Below are positions 45,273 to 57,817 of a stretch of 64,000 nt of DNA, piece after piece. The stretch is taken from contig CM060307.1 in the NCBI GenBank assembly GCA_030674185.1, forward strand, positions 53,893,442 to 53,957,441. Direction: 5' to 3'. This DNA is from Monoplex corrugatus (lineage: Eukaryota; Mollusca; Gastropoda; Littorinimorpha; Ranellidae). Position 1 is the stretch's first letter, and every line of letters begins with the position of its first letter. The notes beneath the pieces were generated by a model, which saw only the letters and a program-made list of their open reading frames with translations, was not told the origin of the DNA and did not search any database. Position numbers and translations under genes: made by a program.

Positions 45273-45463
45273 CTAACCCTTTGACTCCCGCACCCTGTCC
45301 ACCAGTGTCCTGCATTGTCAACCATGCTAGCAAAGCAAATACTTAATCATTTGACTCTCTTGCCCTATCGACCAGCTTCTTGCAGGAAGCTGGTGGATAA
45401 GGTGAGTGTAAAAGGAGTCAGTTTTTGCTGTTGGTGGACAGGGTGTGGGAGTCAAAAGGTTAA
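45273..45463. mobile_element. TTAA foldback element, copy 2
   Basis: Begins TAACCCTTTGACTCCCGCAC and ends GGGAGTCAAAAGGTTAA. Long left arm (with TGCATTGTCAACCATGCTAG), inner hairpin (TTGACTCTCTTGCCCTATCG / GGATAAGGTGAGTGTAAAAG with CAGCTTCTTGCAGGAAGCTG at its centre) and short right arm. About 191 bases, same orientation as copy 3. Confidence 0.87.
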
Positions 45464-45802
45464 GAATGTATTTATTTATGCAGCTTGTTGTTTTTAACTT
45501 CGTTGTCCTCTTTGCTTTGATGTTGATTTTTTCTTCCTCCCTTTACTGTGCATATTTCACTCTTAGTCTTTTCTTGTTTCAGGTTTTCTCTCTCCCTCAC
45601 TCCATACTCACCCCTTTCTTCTCCTTCGTCTTCATCTACTCAAACGTTTGTTGGATTTTCTGCAAAAGATTGGCAAACAGCTCTTGTTGTGTTGTTATGT
45701 ACTTATGTCTATTCATTTGCATATGTTTATCTGTGTCTCCTCAGTGCACGCATTTGTAATTGCATTTGTCTTCACATGTGTACGTGTGCATGTGTACGTG
45801 CG

Positions 45803-45821
45803 CGCGCGCGCGCGTGAGTGT

Positions 45822-45862
<41 letters not shown>

Positions 45863-45866
45863 TGCA
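45803..45866. repeat. CG and GT microsatellite
   Basis: (CG)n at 45803-45813 followed by GT to 45866. The surrounding 45464-46060 holds no gene. Confidence 0.9.
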
Positions 45867-46061
45867 CTTTTATATGGTGAGATGAATAGAAATACAACTG
45901 TTACTCGTATTATTCATAATATTGCTATTTTTTGCTAGCATTTCTCAAATCCTCTAGAAATACAACTGCATATTATTTATAATATTACTATTTTTTGCTA
46001 CCATTTTCAGATCCACTTTCTTACAGTATGCACAAGACCATTATCCAACGGTGAATTGTGA

Positions 46062-47640
46062 TCATCCTCATCATCATGTGCCCTGCTGCATGGCGTTGGC
46101 AATCATGGCCCTCCACACAAATCTATCCCCGGTCGTTGCAAGCACACCTCCCACCTTCTCTGTCCTCAGCCACCCTGCAAGTCCATCCAATATTTTCTCC
46201 CAGGGTCTACCTGGTGTTTTCTTTCCCTCCAGCTTTCCTGTTGTGATCAGGTTCTCTAATTCCCTGTTCCTCATAAAACGGCCTATAAATATTGCTTGTA
46301 TTTTCCTAATCATCTCTTTTAGTGATCGTCTTGTGTCTGCCTCCTTCAAGACTATTAATTGTTTTCTTTGCTGTCCATGAACTCTCCACGTTCTTCTTGG
46401 AAACCACATTTCAGTTGCCTCAATTTTGTTCTGACTTTGCGTGTTGACTGTCCACGCCTCACAACTGTATAACAGTATCGGTTCTATATAACATTCAAGA
46501 ACTCTGAAGTTAATTGATAGGCATTTGTTGGTAGGAACGCTATTCATTGTCTTGAATGCTGTTTTGGCTTGCCTGATTCTGCTGGCTATTTCTGATGTGC
46601 ATCTGCCGTCTGTGAGATGACCGTTTCCAATATTCAACTTATCAACCTGTCTCAAGGTTGTGCCGTTTGCTGTTATTTTGCATGAAAGGATTTCATGTTT
46701 TTTTTTTTTTTTTTTTTTTCAATGATTACTATTCAGTCTTCTTGCTATTTAGCTCCTGCCCTTTATTTTTGCTTTCTATTTCTATTATATTCACAAGGTT
46801 TTGTAGGTCTTTTTCATTTTCTGCAATTAGCACGTGTCATCTGCATAATGAATGTTTCTTCCAACCTTTATCATAGGGCATCCTTCCAGATTCCTCATGA
46901 TGGTTTCGCTGTACAGTCAAAACAAATCTGGTGACAGAATACAAGCCTGCCTGACCCCTCTTTTGATATTTTGGAAAGAGCTTATATCGTTTTCTATTCT
47001 CATTGATACTGTTTGCTCCCAATATATATTTCTGATTATTCGTAGATCTTTTCCATCAATATTGAGCCTTTCTAGTTGGTTGAATAATTCTTCGTGTCTT
47101 ACCTGATCAAAAGCTTTGGTATAATCAACAAAGCATAAAAATAAATTTTCATTCAATTCTACTGACCTCTCAATGACAGTTCTCAGGACATTTATGGCTT
47201 TAACAGTTCCTTTCCCTTCGACAGATCCACATTGTTCTTCTGTTATTTCTCTTATGATTCTGTTCCTTGTCCTCGCTATGATTATTCTTAATGGGATTTT
47301 TGTTACATGACTCATCAAGCTGATTGTACCATAGAGTTCACATTCTATAGTCCCTGTTTTCTTTGGAAGTGCAATGAAAATTGATTTGGATATATCTTTG
47401 GGGATTTTTCCGGTGTCATAAATTTCATGTAGGAGGACTTCAAAACCGAGTTCTTATAGGGCCTCAATCATCTCTGTAGTAATATTGTCTGGTCCTGGGG
47501 CTTTTCCCGGTTTAATCTTTTTCAATGCTGCTCTAACTTCATCTTTCGTTATGGGTGGTCCTTCAACGTTCTTTCTTATAGTATGTTCTTCGTTTCTGTC
47601 ATCGGTAAAAAGGTATTTAACGTACTCTCCATGTCGATTT
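46062..47640 (-). mobile_element. RTE-like (ATG)n-tailed element, decayed RT copy
   Basis: The 3' tail shows as ATCATCATCATG at 46067-46079. Minus-strand pieces: 46074-46655 (CLSINFRVLECYIEPILLYS, EAWTVNTQSQNKIEATEMWF, GRPWEKILDGLAGWL), a T-run break near 46698-46720, the catalytic region decayed near 46830-46870, 46917-47318 (NRIIREITEEQCGSVEGKGT, LCFVDYTKAFDQVRHEELFN, NIKRGVRQACILSPDLF) and the GPDNITTEMIEAL region near 47470-47500. Several frameshifts and stops. It preserves in the correct frame the LSPDLF motif that the copy at 37358 has lost. Confidence 0.85.
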
Positions 47641-47706
47641 CAAGCAACCAGTTGACGTGTATGTTTTTTTGTTTTTTTTTCTGTGGGCAATTTCTTATAT
47701 ATATAA

Positions 47707-49859
<2,153 letters not shown>

Positions 49860-49870
<11 letters not shown>

Positions 49871-50025
49871 CTACAAACTACATGGACACTGAACTCTTAT
49901 TTATTCTTAACATTCTTTTCAAGCTAAGCCAACTTCCTGACAACAGATAACAAAATCACACATATAAACACACTAAAACGCATACACACATGCGAACGCA
50001 CAAACACACACCCATACGCACGCAC
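49860..50025 (-). repeat. Dispersed ~160-bp repeat, copy 2
   Basis: Reverse complement of 22993-23152 (shared TCTTAACATTCTTTTCAAGC, CAACTTCCTGACAACAGATA and ACACACTAAAAC). It abuts the RTE-like leader on one side and an AC array on the other. Confidence 0.85.
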
Positions 50026-50031
50026 ACATGG

Positions 50032-50036
<5 letters not shown>

Positions 50037-50101
<65 letters not shown>
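50037..50101. repeat. (AC)n microsatellite
   Basis: CA run of about 65 bases. The following 50102-51080 has no gene I can support; a 78-codon frame at 50602-50838 matches nothing I know. Confidence 0.95.
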
Positions 50102-50104
<3 letters not shown>

Positions 50105-51082
50105 GTGTCACAGAGGAACAAACTCTAAAACAGAGGCTGCTGAAATTTTCCTATGGTCCTGAACTTGAGAATAAGTTTGAAAGTGTTTTATTTTCCCTGT
50201 TTCTTTTTCTTCACAAATGGCAATCCACTGAAAAAAATAAGCAAAAGTCCAAGTAGCCTTAATAATTTTAAACAGGGATTTCTGAAATCTAGTCCAGTGC
50301 AACATTTCAAACAGGGACCTCTAAAATTCAATCTACAGAGTTAATCACTTTTTTGTCGCAATGGACTCGCCACGTGAAATCTGGGCTGCTGAGAGACTCC
50401 TGTTAAAGATTAGCACCATGGCCCTCCAACCACAGCTCCCATGAAGCACTGACACTCACGTCACAACCTGAATTTTACCTCGGGCATAGAAGAGTTGTGA
50501 ATTGTGATTCCAGATGAAAAGGGCATTAGAAGTTTGCATTTACGAAGCAGTGCTAGAAATAATGGCAAAACATCCTCCTTAGGGCAATCTGTTCACAAGC
50601 AGTGCCGTTACGAGTATTAAAAACAAAACGAAACAAAACAAAACAAAAAAGTGGTCTGAAACGGAAGATGAATCAAGTCGCAGAAGACCAGTGTTATTCC
50701 ATTCGTTCAAAAAGTCCGAAATTCAACTTTCAAATTGACTTTTGTGGAGAACTAGCCAAACTTGAGGGGAAAAAAGAAAAGGGTTGCTTGTGCGAACTTG
50801 ATGTTCTAAAAGGCAGACCAGAAGACACTTCGGGCTGAGGCATTTACAGAAGCCATCAACTTCTTCATGCATGCTGTGTCTATGTCCTGGATTTTGTCAT
50901 CTCCCCACCTTGCCATTCGGCTTGTAAACAAGGTAACTGATGATTAGGATGTGTTATGCAGCACATGGCCAGGCGCTTTATTTGGTGAAATGGCTACCAT
51001 ATACGAGTCGGGATGTGATTGTCCGGTCACTGATGAGGCATCATTGCAATGAGTCCCATCTAGCATCCTCAGGTTTTTCTTG

Positions 51083-51274
51083 TTAACCTTTTGACTCCCG
51101 CACCCTGTCCACCAGTATCCTGCATTGCAACCATGCTAGTAAAACAAAAACTTAACCCTTTGACTCCCTCGCCCTATCCATCAGCTTCCTGTAGGAAGCT
51201 GGTGGATAGGGTGAGGGAAGTCAAAGCTTTAAGTTTTGCAGTTGGTGTACAGGTTGCAGGAGTCAAAGGGTTAA
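51083..51274. mobile_element. TTAA foldback element, copy 3
   Basis: 192 bases from TTAACCTTTTGACTCCCGCA to CAGGAGTCAAAGGGTTAA. The inner palindrome runs from CTTAACCCTTTGACTCCCTC via CAGCTTCCTGTAGGAAGCTG to GGTGAGGGAAGTCAAAGCTT. The outer left arm is about 72 bases and the right arm about 46. It is the least eroded of the three copies. Confidence 0.9.
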
Positions 51275-51766
51275 AGTTGACCTGCACCTTGGCTGTTGGC
51301 TTCAGGGAATCGGGCCTGCAGGGAAAGTCCTGGTGACAGCTTGAAGAACTTGGGATCCCTTTGAGGTCCCATCCAGCACCCTCAGGTGTTTATTGTATTG
51401 TTAACTTTGTTAACTCAAAAGAAAAAAAATCTTGAGAAGGAAAAACTCAAAATCAATGAGACAGCCACGAAACTTCTTCACTCAGATATAAAACATATTG
51501 AGACATCCAAAGATGAAAATGCATCTAGTGCGGACGTGGGAGACTAGCCCAAAAATTTGGATTTTTTTACCATCTCCACTTCTACTATTCTTAGAAACTT
51601 CGTTGCATGGAAAAATGAATGCTGGAATTAAAATAGTTTTGCTGGACTAATCCCCAGTGAATCAACCATGCACAACAGATCTATTACCTCCCCCAGATTC
51701 TCTTCTGAAAGTGATCACCTGCAAGACAGTCTGCAACTACAAACAGTACATATGTATATCTATATC

Positions 51767-51769
<3 letters not shown>

Positions 51770-51808
<39 letters not shown>

Positions 51809-51850
51809 TATATATATAGACACATATATATATACACGCACACATATATG
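51770..51850. repeat. (TA)n microsatellite
   Basis: TA repeats with GACACA and CACGCA interruptions. The flanks 51275-51770 and 51851-52375 show no supportable gene. Confidence 0.93.
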
Positions 51851-52375
51851 TCAATATGACGGACTTTAACATTCCATTTCATATGGTGGTTGCAAAGGCT
51901 TGACATGCACAAACTGCCCACCACTTCCTAAAAGGGGCAATGGGGATCCACCTGAATTACCTGAATTGCTTGAACTCTTTGACATACAAGTTATGGCTGA
52001 CCTGCATGATGTACATCTACGAAATTGTTTAATCGTTGCAGACCGGTGGTGTATGCATGGCGCAAGCACATTCTGTGCAGTCTTTTCTACATTTGGCATC
52101 CATTCATCTTTTTTCTTCTAATGTATGTAGTCGGAGACGCTTACCAGCTTTCAAACGAGGTGCAACATGACTATGTTCTGATGTGTTTTGAGAAAAATGG
52201 TAATACTGATGATGTCATGTCACTATAAACAGAATTCCACTCTATACATTCTTGTACATTATCGATATGTTGAAGCTGAACCTGCTCCACATAAAATGAT
52301 ATATTACAGTTCTGTTTGTTACTTTTGCTCCTTTTTTCCTTTTTTTTAATGTATTTTTGCCGTTCCTCCTATAGG

Positions 52376-52391
52376 GTGAGAGAGAGGGGTG

Positions 52392-52467
<76 letters not shown>

Positions 52468-52475
52468 AGGGAAGG
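52376..52475. repeat. (GA)n microsatellite
   Basis: About 95 bases of GA repeats, with GGGA variants at the end. Confidence 0.95.
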
Positions 52476-53925
52476 AAAGCAAGTTGACAACTTGACAGTT
52501 CGACAATTTCACGGTTTAATGTCTTTAAAAGCATTCAGTCAAGACTGGAGGTCTGATTTCAAAATAACAATAACACTGAAAATAACAAATTTCAGTCACA
52601 GACATATTAACCAAATTATCATTATCATCATCATAATAATTACTATTATTGTTATAGTATTATTATTATGTTTAAAGCCCAGCTGACTGTACAGAGCTAT
52701 ATCAGGATTATAATAATCTCATAAAACCTCACTGACCCTGAAAAAAAATCTGAAAAGGAAAATTAAGCACATGGATATCAATACATCTACACACATAATC
52801 TAAGGATATGTCCTGGTGTTAACCGTTCCCCTCGATTTATCATCAGAAGTTTAAACAACAACAGCAACAACAAAACCTGAATTCAGTTTTTTAACGTAAT
52901 CTATAAACTGAAAGCTGGCCTAGATCATGTGACATTGTTCCCCATGTCGTATTTCCTCAGAGCCAAAAATGCAGTTAATACATGTATGCCTACCCACTTA
53001 TCTGAACAGAAAGTAGGCCTATGTAAGGCTTTGTAGAACATACACAGATGGATTAGCAAGGCAGAAAATGCAAGGCTGCAACTTAGAAAAAGTAAAAAAA
53101 CTGACAGGGGTCCAGGGGCCGGCAGCGCCGCGTATGGGGGTCTAGGGGGCATACGCTGAAGCTTTTACAAAAGACGGATTTTCCGTTTCTGACTCTTTTG
53201 AAAAAATGGATTCCGTCGTCAAACGGAAAAAGTTGCACCAATGAAAATGGTAGGAAGAGATGGTATACAGCAAAGAAACAAGGTAGAAATAGAGTGACAG
53301 AAAAGAGGAAATTTTTAGGAAAGGATTTCCAAAAGGAGAGGATTATTGTTTATACTGAAGAAGCCTTGGCATCCCCACAGAAGATAACTATGACATAACT
53401 TCATGTTACATCACAAGTCAAATAATAATATGCAGCTTATTCAGCTGATCAAATCCAGATTTTAATGCAACTAAACATTACGTTGTTTACCTACAAATAT
53501 CAAAGTGTGCATAAATGTGCACATGACCATGTAACACACGGTGACACACACCCCACACTCATACACACTACTCATAAGCAAGTGCATGGAATATGTTCTT
53601 AACATTTGCACTAACTTAAATCCATCAAAATATGGAATAATACAGTGCTTCTGTCAAGATACGTGAATAATACTTAAACTTCATGACACATAATTGAAAT
53701 AATTTGTCCAAAGAGACAACAAATGGATTGTTGATCAAGCTTTACCTTTGCACTTCAAAGAGTCAAAGACCAGTTTTGCTAGGGGAAGAATAATAGTCAT
53801 CATCTTCACTCAATAAGGAAAAGGCTATATTCATACAGATCTGCTTGGTGAGAATGTTGCAAAATTATTTCCTTCTTGGAACCAACACATTGAAAAGAGA
53901 AATGCACTTAATCTTTCCTGTCATT
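52476..53925. other. Non-coding stretch with an ATT patch
   Basis: ATT/ATC triplets at 52616-52672 followed by AGCCCAGCTGACTGTACAGA and GCTATATCAGG, similar to 39693-39730; these may be 3' ends of a shared dispersed element. 53100-53220 is GC-richer. No gene recognised. Confidence 0.45.
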
Positions 53926-53927
53926 TT

Positions 53928-53929
<2 letters not shown>

Positions 53930-54003
<74 letters not shown>
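53930..54003. repeat. (GA)n microsatellite
   Basis: GA run with one AA break. Confidence 0.95.
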
Positions 54004-54007
<4 letters not shown>

Positions 54008-54216
54008 ACAGACAGAGGAAGGGAACAGCACCGAGATATATTCAGAAATGCATAGTGGTTTTTGGAAAGAAAAGATCTCAGAAAGCAAACATTGTTGAAT
54101 CATATGTAGACAACTACTAATTCTCACCTAAAAACAGATTATACTTTAAACTGGTTTTAAAAACATACTGGAATAGATCTATAACCAACATACTCTAAGC
54201 GGGTCACTCAAATACT

Positions 54217-54218
<2 letters not shown>

Positions 54219-54281
<63 letters not shown>
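54219..54281. repeat. (GT)n microsatellite
   Basis: Clean GT run. Confidence 0.95.
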
Positions 54282-54283
<2 letters not shown>

Positions 54284-54289
54284 TTCTTT

Positions 54290-54425
54290 TTTAATTTAAA
54301 TCAAGATTGGGGAGGGGAAACTAACACACTGACTCTATCAGAATGACAGCACAACTCGCAACGTTTGCTTGCGAGTCAATGCTCAACCTCTTACCAACTA
54401 AGCTACTAGAGCACACACCAAACAA
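54290..54425 (-). mobile_element. Possible decayed tRNA-derived SINE head (family 4)
   Basis: The minus strand reads GTGCTCTAGTAGCTTAGTTG then GTAAGAGGTTGAGC (A-box-like) and a stem-like GACTCGCAAGC...GTTGCGAGTT; a proper B box is not intact. The downstream end is A-rich (TTTAAATTAAAAAAG). Tentative. Confidence 0.4.
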
Positions 54426-54429
54426 AAAT

Positions 54430-56035
54430 GCACGTAAGCACCATGTTTGCATCAAGTTAGCATTACAGATATGGAGGCCGAGTTGATCAAATCGGCACAG
54501 GACACGTGACCACATCAGCGGTCTATTTTCATAATGTCTTTGGATGGTACTCACTTATGTTCATGTCTGATTACCGCAATAAAAAGCCTGAAGCCTGAAT
54601 TTCAGCCATCGTCTTGCTGCTGCTGAATTTTTCAAAATCAAAATGAAAAGCTAAACAGTGTCTTCATGGTATGAGTTTTCAACTTTTATCATTTTGGCAG
54701 TATTTCAGTCTAATGTCAGGATCTGTTTTCATCTATTTTGTTTTTTGTTTTGGTTGGTAAAATGATGGGCCAATTTGAAATCGTATGAAGTCGACCATTT
54801 TTTCTCATGCCAGCATCATTGTGATACCCATTTTTCTCCCTCGCTTTTGCTTATTTTTCTGTCCTGAATATCCAAGAACCTAGTTCAAAGAAACAAGCAG
54901 TGCAGTGAAAGAAATTAAAATCTGTACATGAAAGATCAGTGGACGTGATCCTTTCCCATAGGCTCTTCTGCAACACACACACACACACTCACACACAGTA
55001 AAGATGCAAAAACGCCTGACATTTTGAAGATTTCGGATGTGAATCCTGTTACGAGAAGCTCAGTGAAGAACCCTATTTTGCTTCAGAATTTATACACTAG
55101 CATAGTCTCAAAACGGGATGGTGATCGGGACTTATGAAATACTGTCACAATGAGAGTGACTGGAGCATTGAGACGGGCAACAAGCAAACCACTTTTAATC
55201 CAAGATGGAAGACAGTATCCCGTATGGACTACGGGTGGGAATAAACTCGAGACATGAGCCATGATGAGGTCTGTGTCCAAAGCTCTATCAAGAGTGCCAG
55301 GCAGCCCAAATTGCCCCAGCCTTGACACGTCACACAGTCATCAGGGTCAACAAAGACGACAGAGACACTGACTTCGATTTTACTGTAACGCAACAACGTA
55401 CTATACCGTAGTTAACAGCATCGATTTTACCAGTCTGTAGGTAGCAGGCTCTAGGGCCTACATGTATGTGAGAAAAACCGGGCTCCACGCATCCGCGAGA
55501 CGTGTTCCGCGCTTTGACGGAGGAATGTCAACGACTTGAACGGGATGGACGAACCGCGACACTTCGAAAATTAAAAAAAAAATTCGGTGAATTCGGTTGT
55601 TCCTAGATATCTTAACTGAACTCTCCGGCCAAAGTGGTCAGTTTCTTTCAGTGGTTTCTTTTCTGTGGCTGAACGCTGCTTATTTGGAGTATACTAATAC
55701 AGACACAAACCACGATCAAGGTCAAGGTCGTACGCCCAGGGCGGTTGAAAATAGTAGGCCTATCGACATTTTTCGAAAGTTATAGATCTAAAAAGAAACA
55801 TTGAGTTTGTTTTCCTGATTAAAAATTTTTTCATGAAGATATCTAAACGAAATCGATAAGAAAATTAAGTTTAAAGTCAAAACAAGCTGTTGCTTTTTAG
55901 GGAAATGAAGCTCTAAAGTTGCCTGCTAACACAACTCACTCTTTTGTTTTGCAGGCTACAGGCTGATTTCGTTTGTGTTGAGTTATTTTCATTTCATTTC
56001 ATAGCGATAAATACTTAGGTTAAAATATTTGTTGC
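54430..56035. other. Non-coding stretch, GC-richer towards 55560
   Basis: No supportable gene. 55440-55570 has several CpG dinucleotides (CGCATCCGCGAGACG, CCGCGCTTTGACGG) and could be a promoter or first-exon region, but I cannot find a start codon with a convincing donor. Confidence 0.4.
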
Positions 56036-56099
56036 AGTGTGTACAGGTAGTAATGTTTTGATTTTCATATTTTTGATTTTGTTTTGCCGACACATACTA

Positions 56100-56880
56100 G
56101 GGCCTATAGACTGTATAGTATGTCGACCAAAGGAGGTCAGCCAAAACAGAAGAAACTCCAGAAAGGACAGTGATGAAAGGAAAAAAGGGAGCAAAGAGAA
56201 GGAAGGTGGGACAATTACGAGTGAGAACAACAACTGTAAGTACTTTTTGTGCTTGAAATGCTCGAATGCAGTTGACGATGAAGGGAGCAACATAGGCAGC
56301 ATTGAATGCCATAGTTGCAAACAATGGTGTCACAAAGAGTGCACCAATCTGACAGAGAGAGAGTTCAGTTGAAGAAATAGTAAACAAAAAACTTGATGAA
56401 AAGATGAAGGAAAGGGAAGAGAAAGAGAAAAGGGAGTTGAACCTTGTTGTTGTTGGACTGACAGAGAGCAGTAAGCCAGATTCCATAGAAAGACAGCAGG
56501 AAGACATGAAAAAAGTTCAGGACATTGTTGACAAAATATGTCCCGATCTACAAGACAAAAAGATAGAAGAACCAGTGAGACTAGGCAGAGTGGGAGGGTC
56601 CAGGCCAAGACTTTTAAGGATAAAGGTCCGTTCATGGAACACAAAGAGGGAGATCTTAAAAAATGCATACAAAATAAACAAGGATGTCATTGCCAAGACA
56701 ATAAAGACAGGATTTTTATAAATCCTGACTATACCCCTGTAGAAAGATTACAACAAAAAGAATTAAGAGCAGAACTGAAAAAAAAAAAGAATTGAAAATG
56801 GAGAGAAAAACTTGAAAATTCGAGGTGACAGGATTGTGACAGTGCAATCAGTAGGTGCTACTGGGGCAAATGACGTGAAA
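56100..56880 (+). pseudogene. ORF1 of the CR1-type element (PHD-like finger and RNA-binding region)
   Basis: First segment (to 56355): KYFLCLKCSNAVDDEG, then IECHSCKQWCHKECTNL, a Cys/His pattern C-x2-C ... C-x2-C-x2-WCH-x3-C typical of PHD fingers in CR1 ORF1. After a shift in a GA run comes the second segment (56358-56721), VEEIVNKKLDEKMKER and ELNLVVVGLTESS, VRLGRVGGSRPRLLRIK and REILKNAYKINKD, the ORF1 nucleic-acid-binding part. A third segment after another shift reads INPDYTPVERLQQKELRAEL; a fourth reads LKIRGDRIVTVQS. ORF1p coats the element RNA in this class. Confidence 0.8.
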
Positions 56881-56909
56881 CATTGACAATTAAATCAGCC
56901 AGAACAGTA

Positions 56910-57817
56910 AAATAAATGCAGAAAATGTAAATATTGTAAATAAAGGGAAGTTTGTAAGCAATGAGTGTAAATTTTTTTATACAAATATTGATGGATTAAT
57001 AAACAAAAGAGAAGAATTATTGTTTTTGATAGAAGAAGAGGAACCAAGTATTGTTGCCATCACTGAGTTTTTAAGCAAAAGTCAGTCAGATTATTTTTTA
57101 GCAGAATACACTATTCCTGGCTATATTGTATTTACCAATGCCAAACCTAAGAGGAGCGTTTTGATGTATGTTAAGACAAACCTGAATGCTCAGGAATGTA
57201 TTAAACTTAACACGACACATTTTGAAGAATGTGTACGGGCACATTTTGTCACTAAAGATGGATTAAAAGTCCTTCTGGGATGCATATATAAAAGTCCTAA
57301 TACCACTTCAGAAAATGAAGAAAATTTATGTAAACTGTTAAACGATAAATATATATCCTCATTTGATAAAGTTTGTATATTGGGAGATTTTAATTTTCCT
57401 TACATCGACTGGAAGGGAAAATGGACAAGTGTTAGGGATAACACATTCATTGAATGCTTGAATGATGCATATTTAATACAAACGGTAAAATCTCCAACTA
57501 GAAGAAGGGAGGGACAAAAATAAAATATTCTTGACTTGGTGATAGCAAATGATGAATTTATATCTGAAATTAAACATTATTGTCCCATAGGCAAAAGTGA
57601 CCATGAGGTACTGATTTTCGAGCTGTATGTTCAAACACCCAAAACTCAAAATACCACAAATTATAAGTTTAATTTCAAAAGAGGAAACTATGCAAAGATG
57701 AAACAAGAACTGAGTCAGGAAGATTGGACAGTTTTAAATTCCATGGATGTTGGTAAGACTTGGGACACAATAAAAAAAAAATCCTACTTTCCATGGAACA
57801 AAATATGCCAAAAATAA
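56910..57817 (+). pseudogene. ORF2 endonuclease domain of the CR1-type element
   Basis: One frame with a single TAA at 57521-57523. Motifs in order: FFYTNIDGLINKREEL, SIVAITEFLSK (catalytic Glu), VLLGCIYKSPNTTSE, VCILGDFNFPYIDWKG (catalytic Asp/Asn), NILDLVIANDEF and GKSDHEVLIFELY (Ser-Asp-His). All endonuclease catalytic motifs are present. The frame ends at 57817 because of an A-run shift near 57775 and resumes as the RT frame starting 57760. Confidence 0.85.

Noticed and set aside
51866..52121. Overlapping frames of 73-77 codons on both strands
   Set aside because: No recognisable motif on either strand; I could not support an exon.
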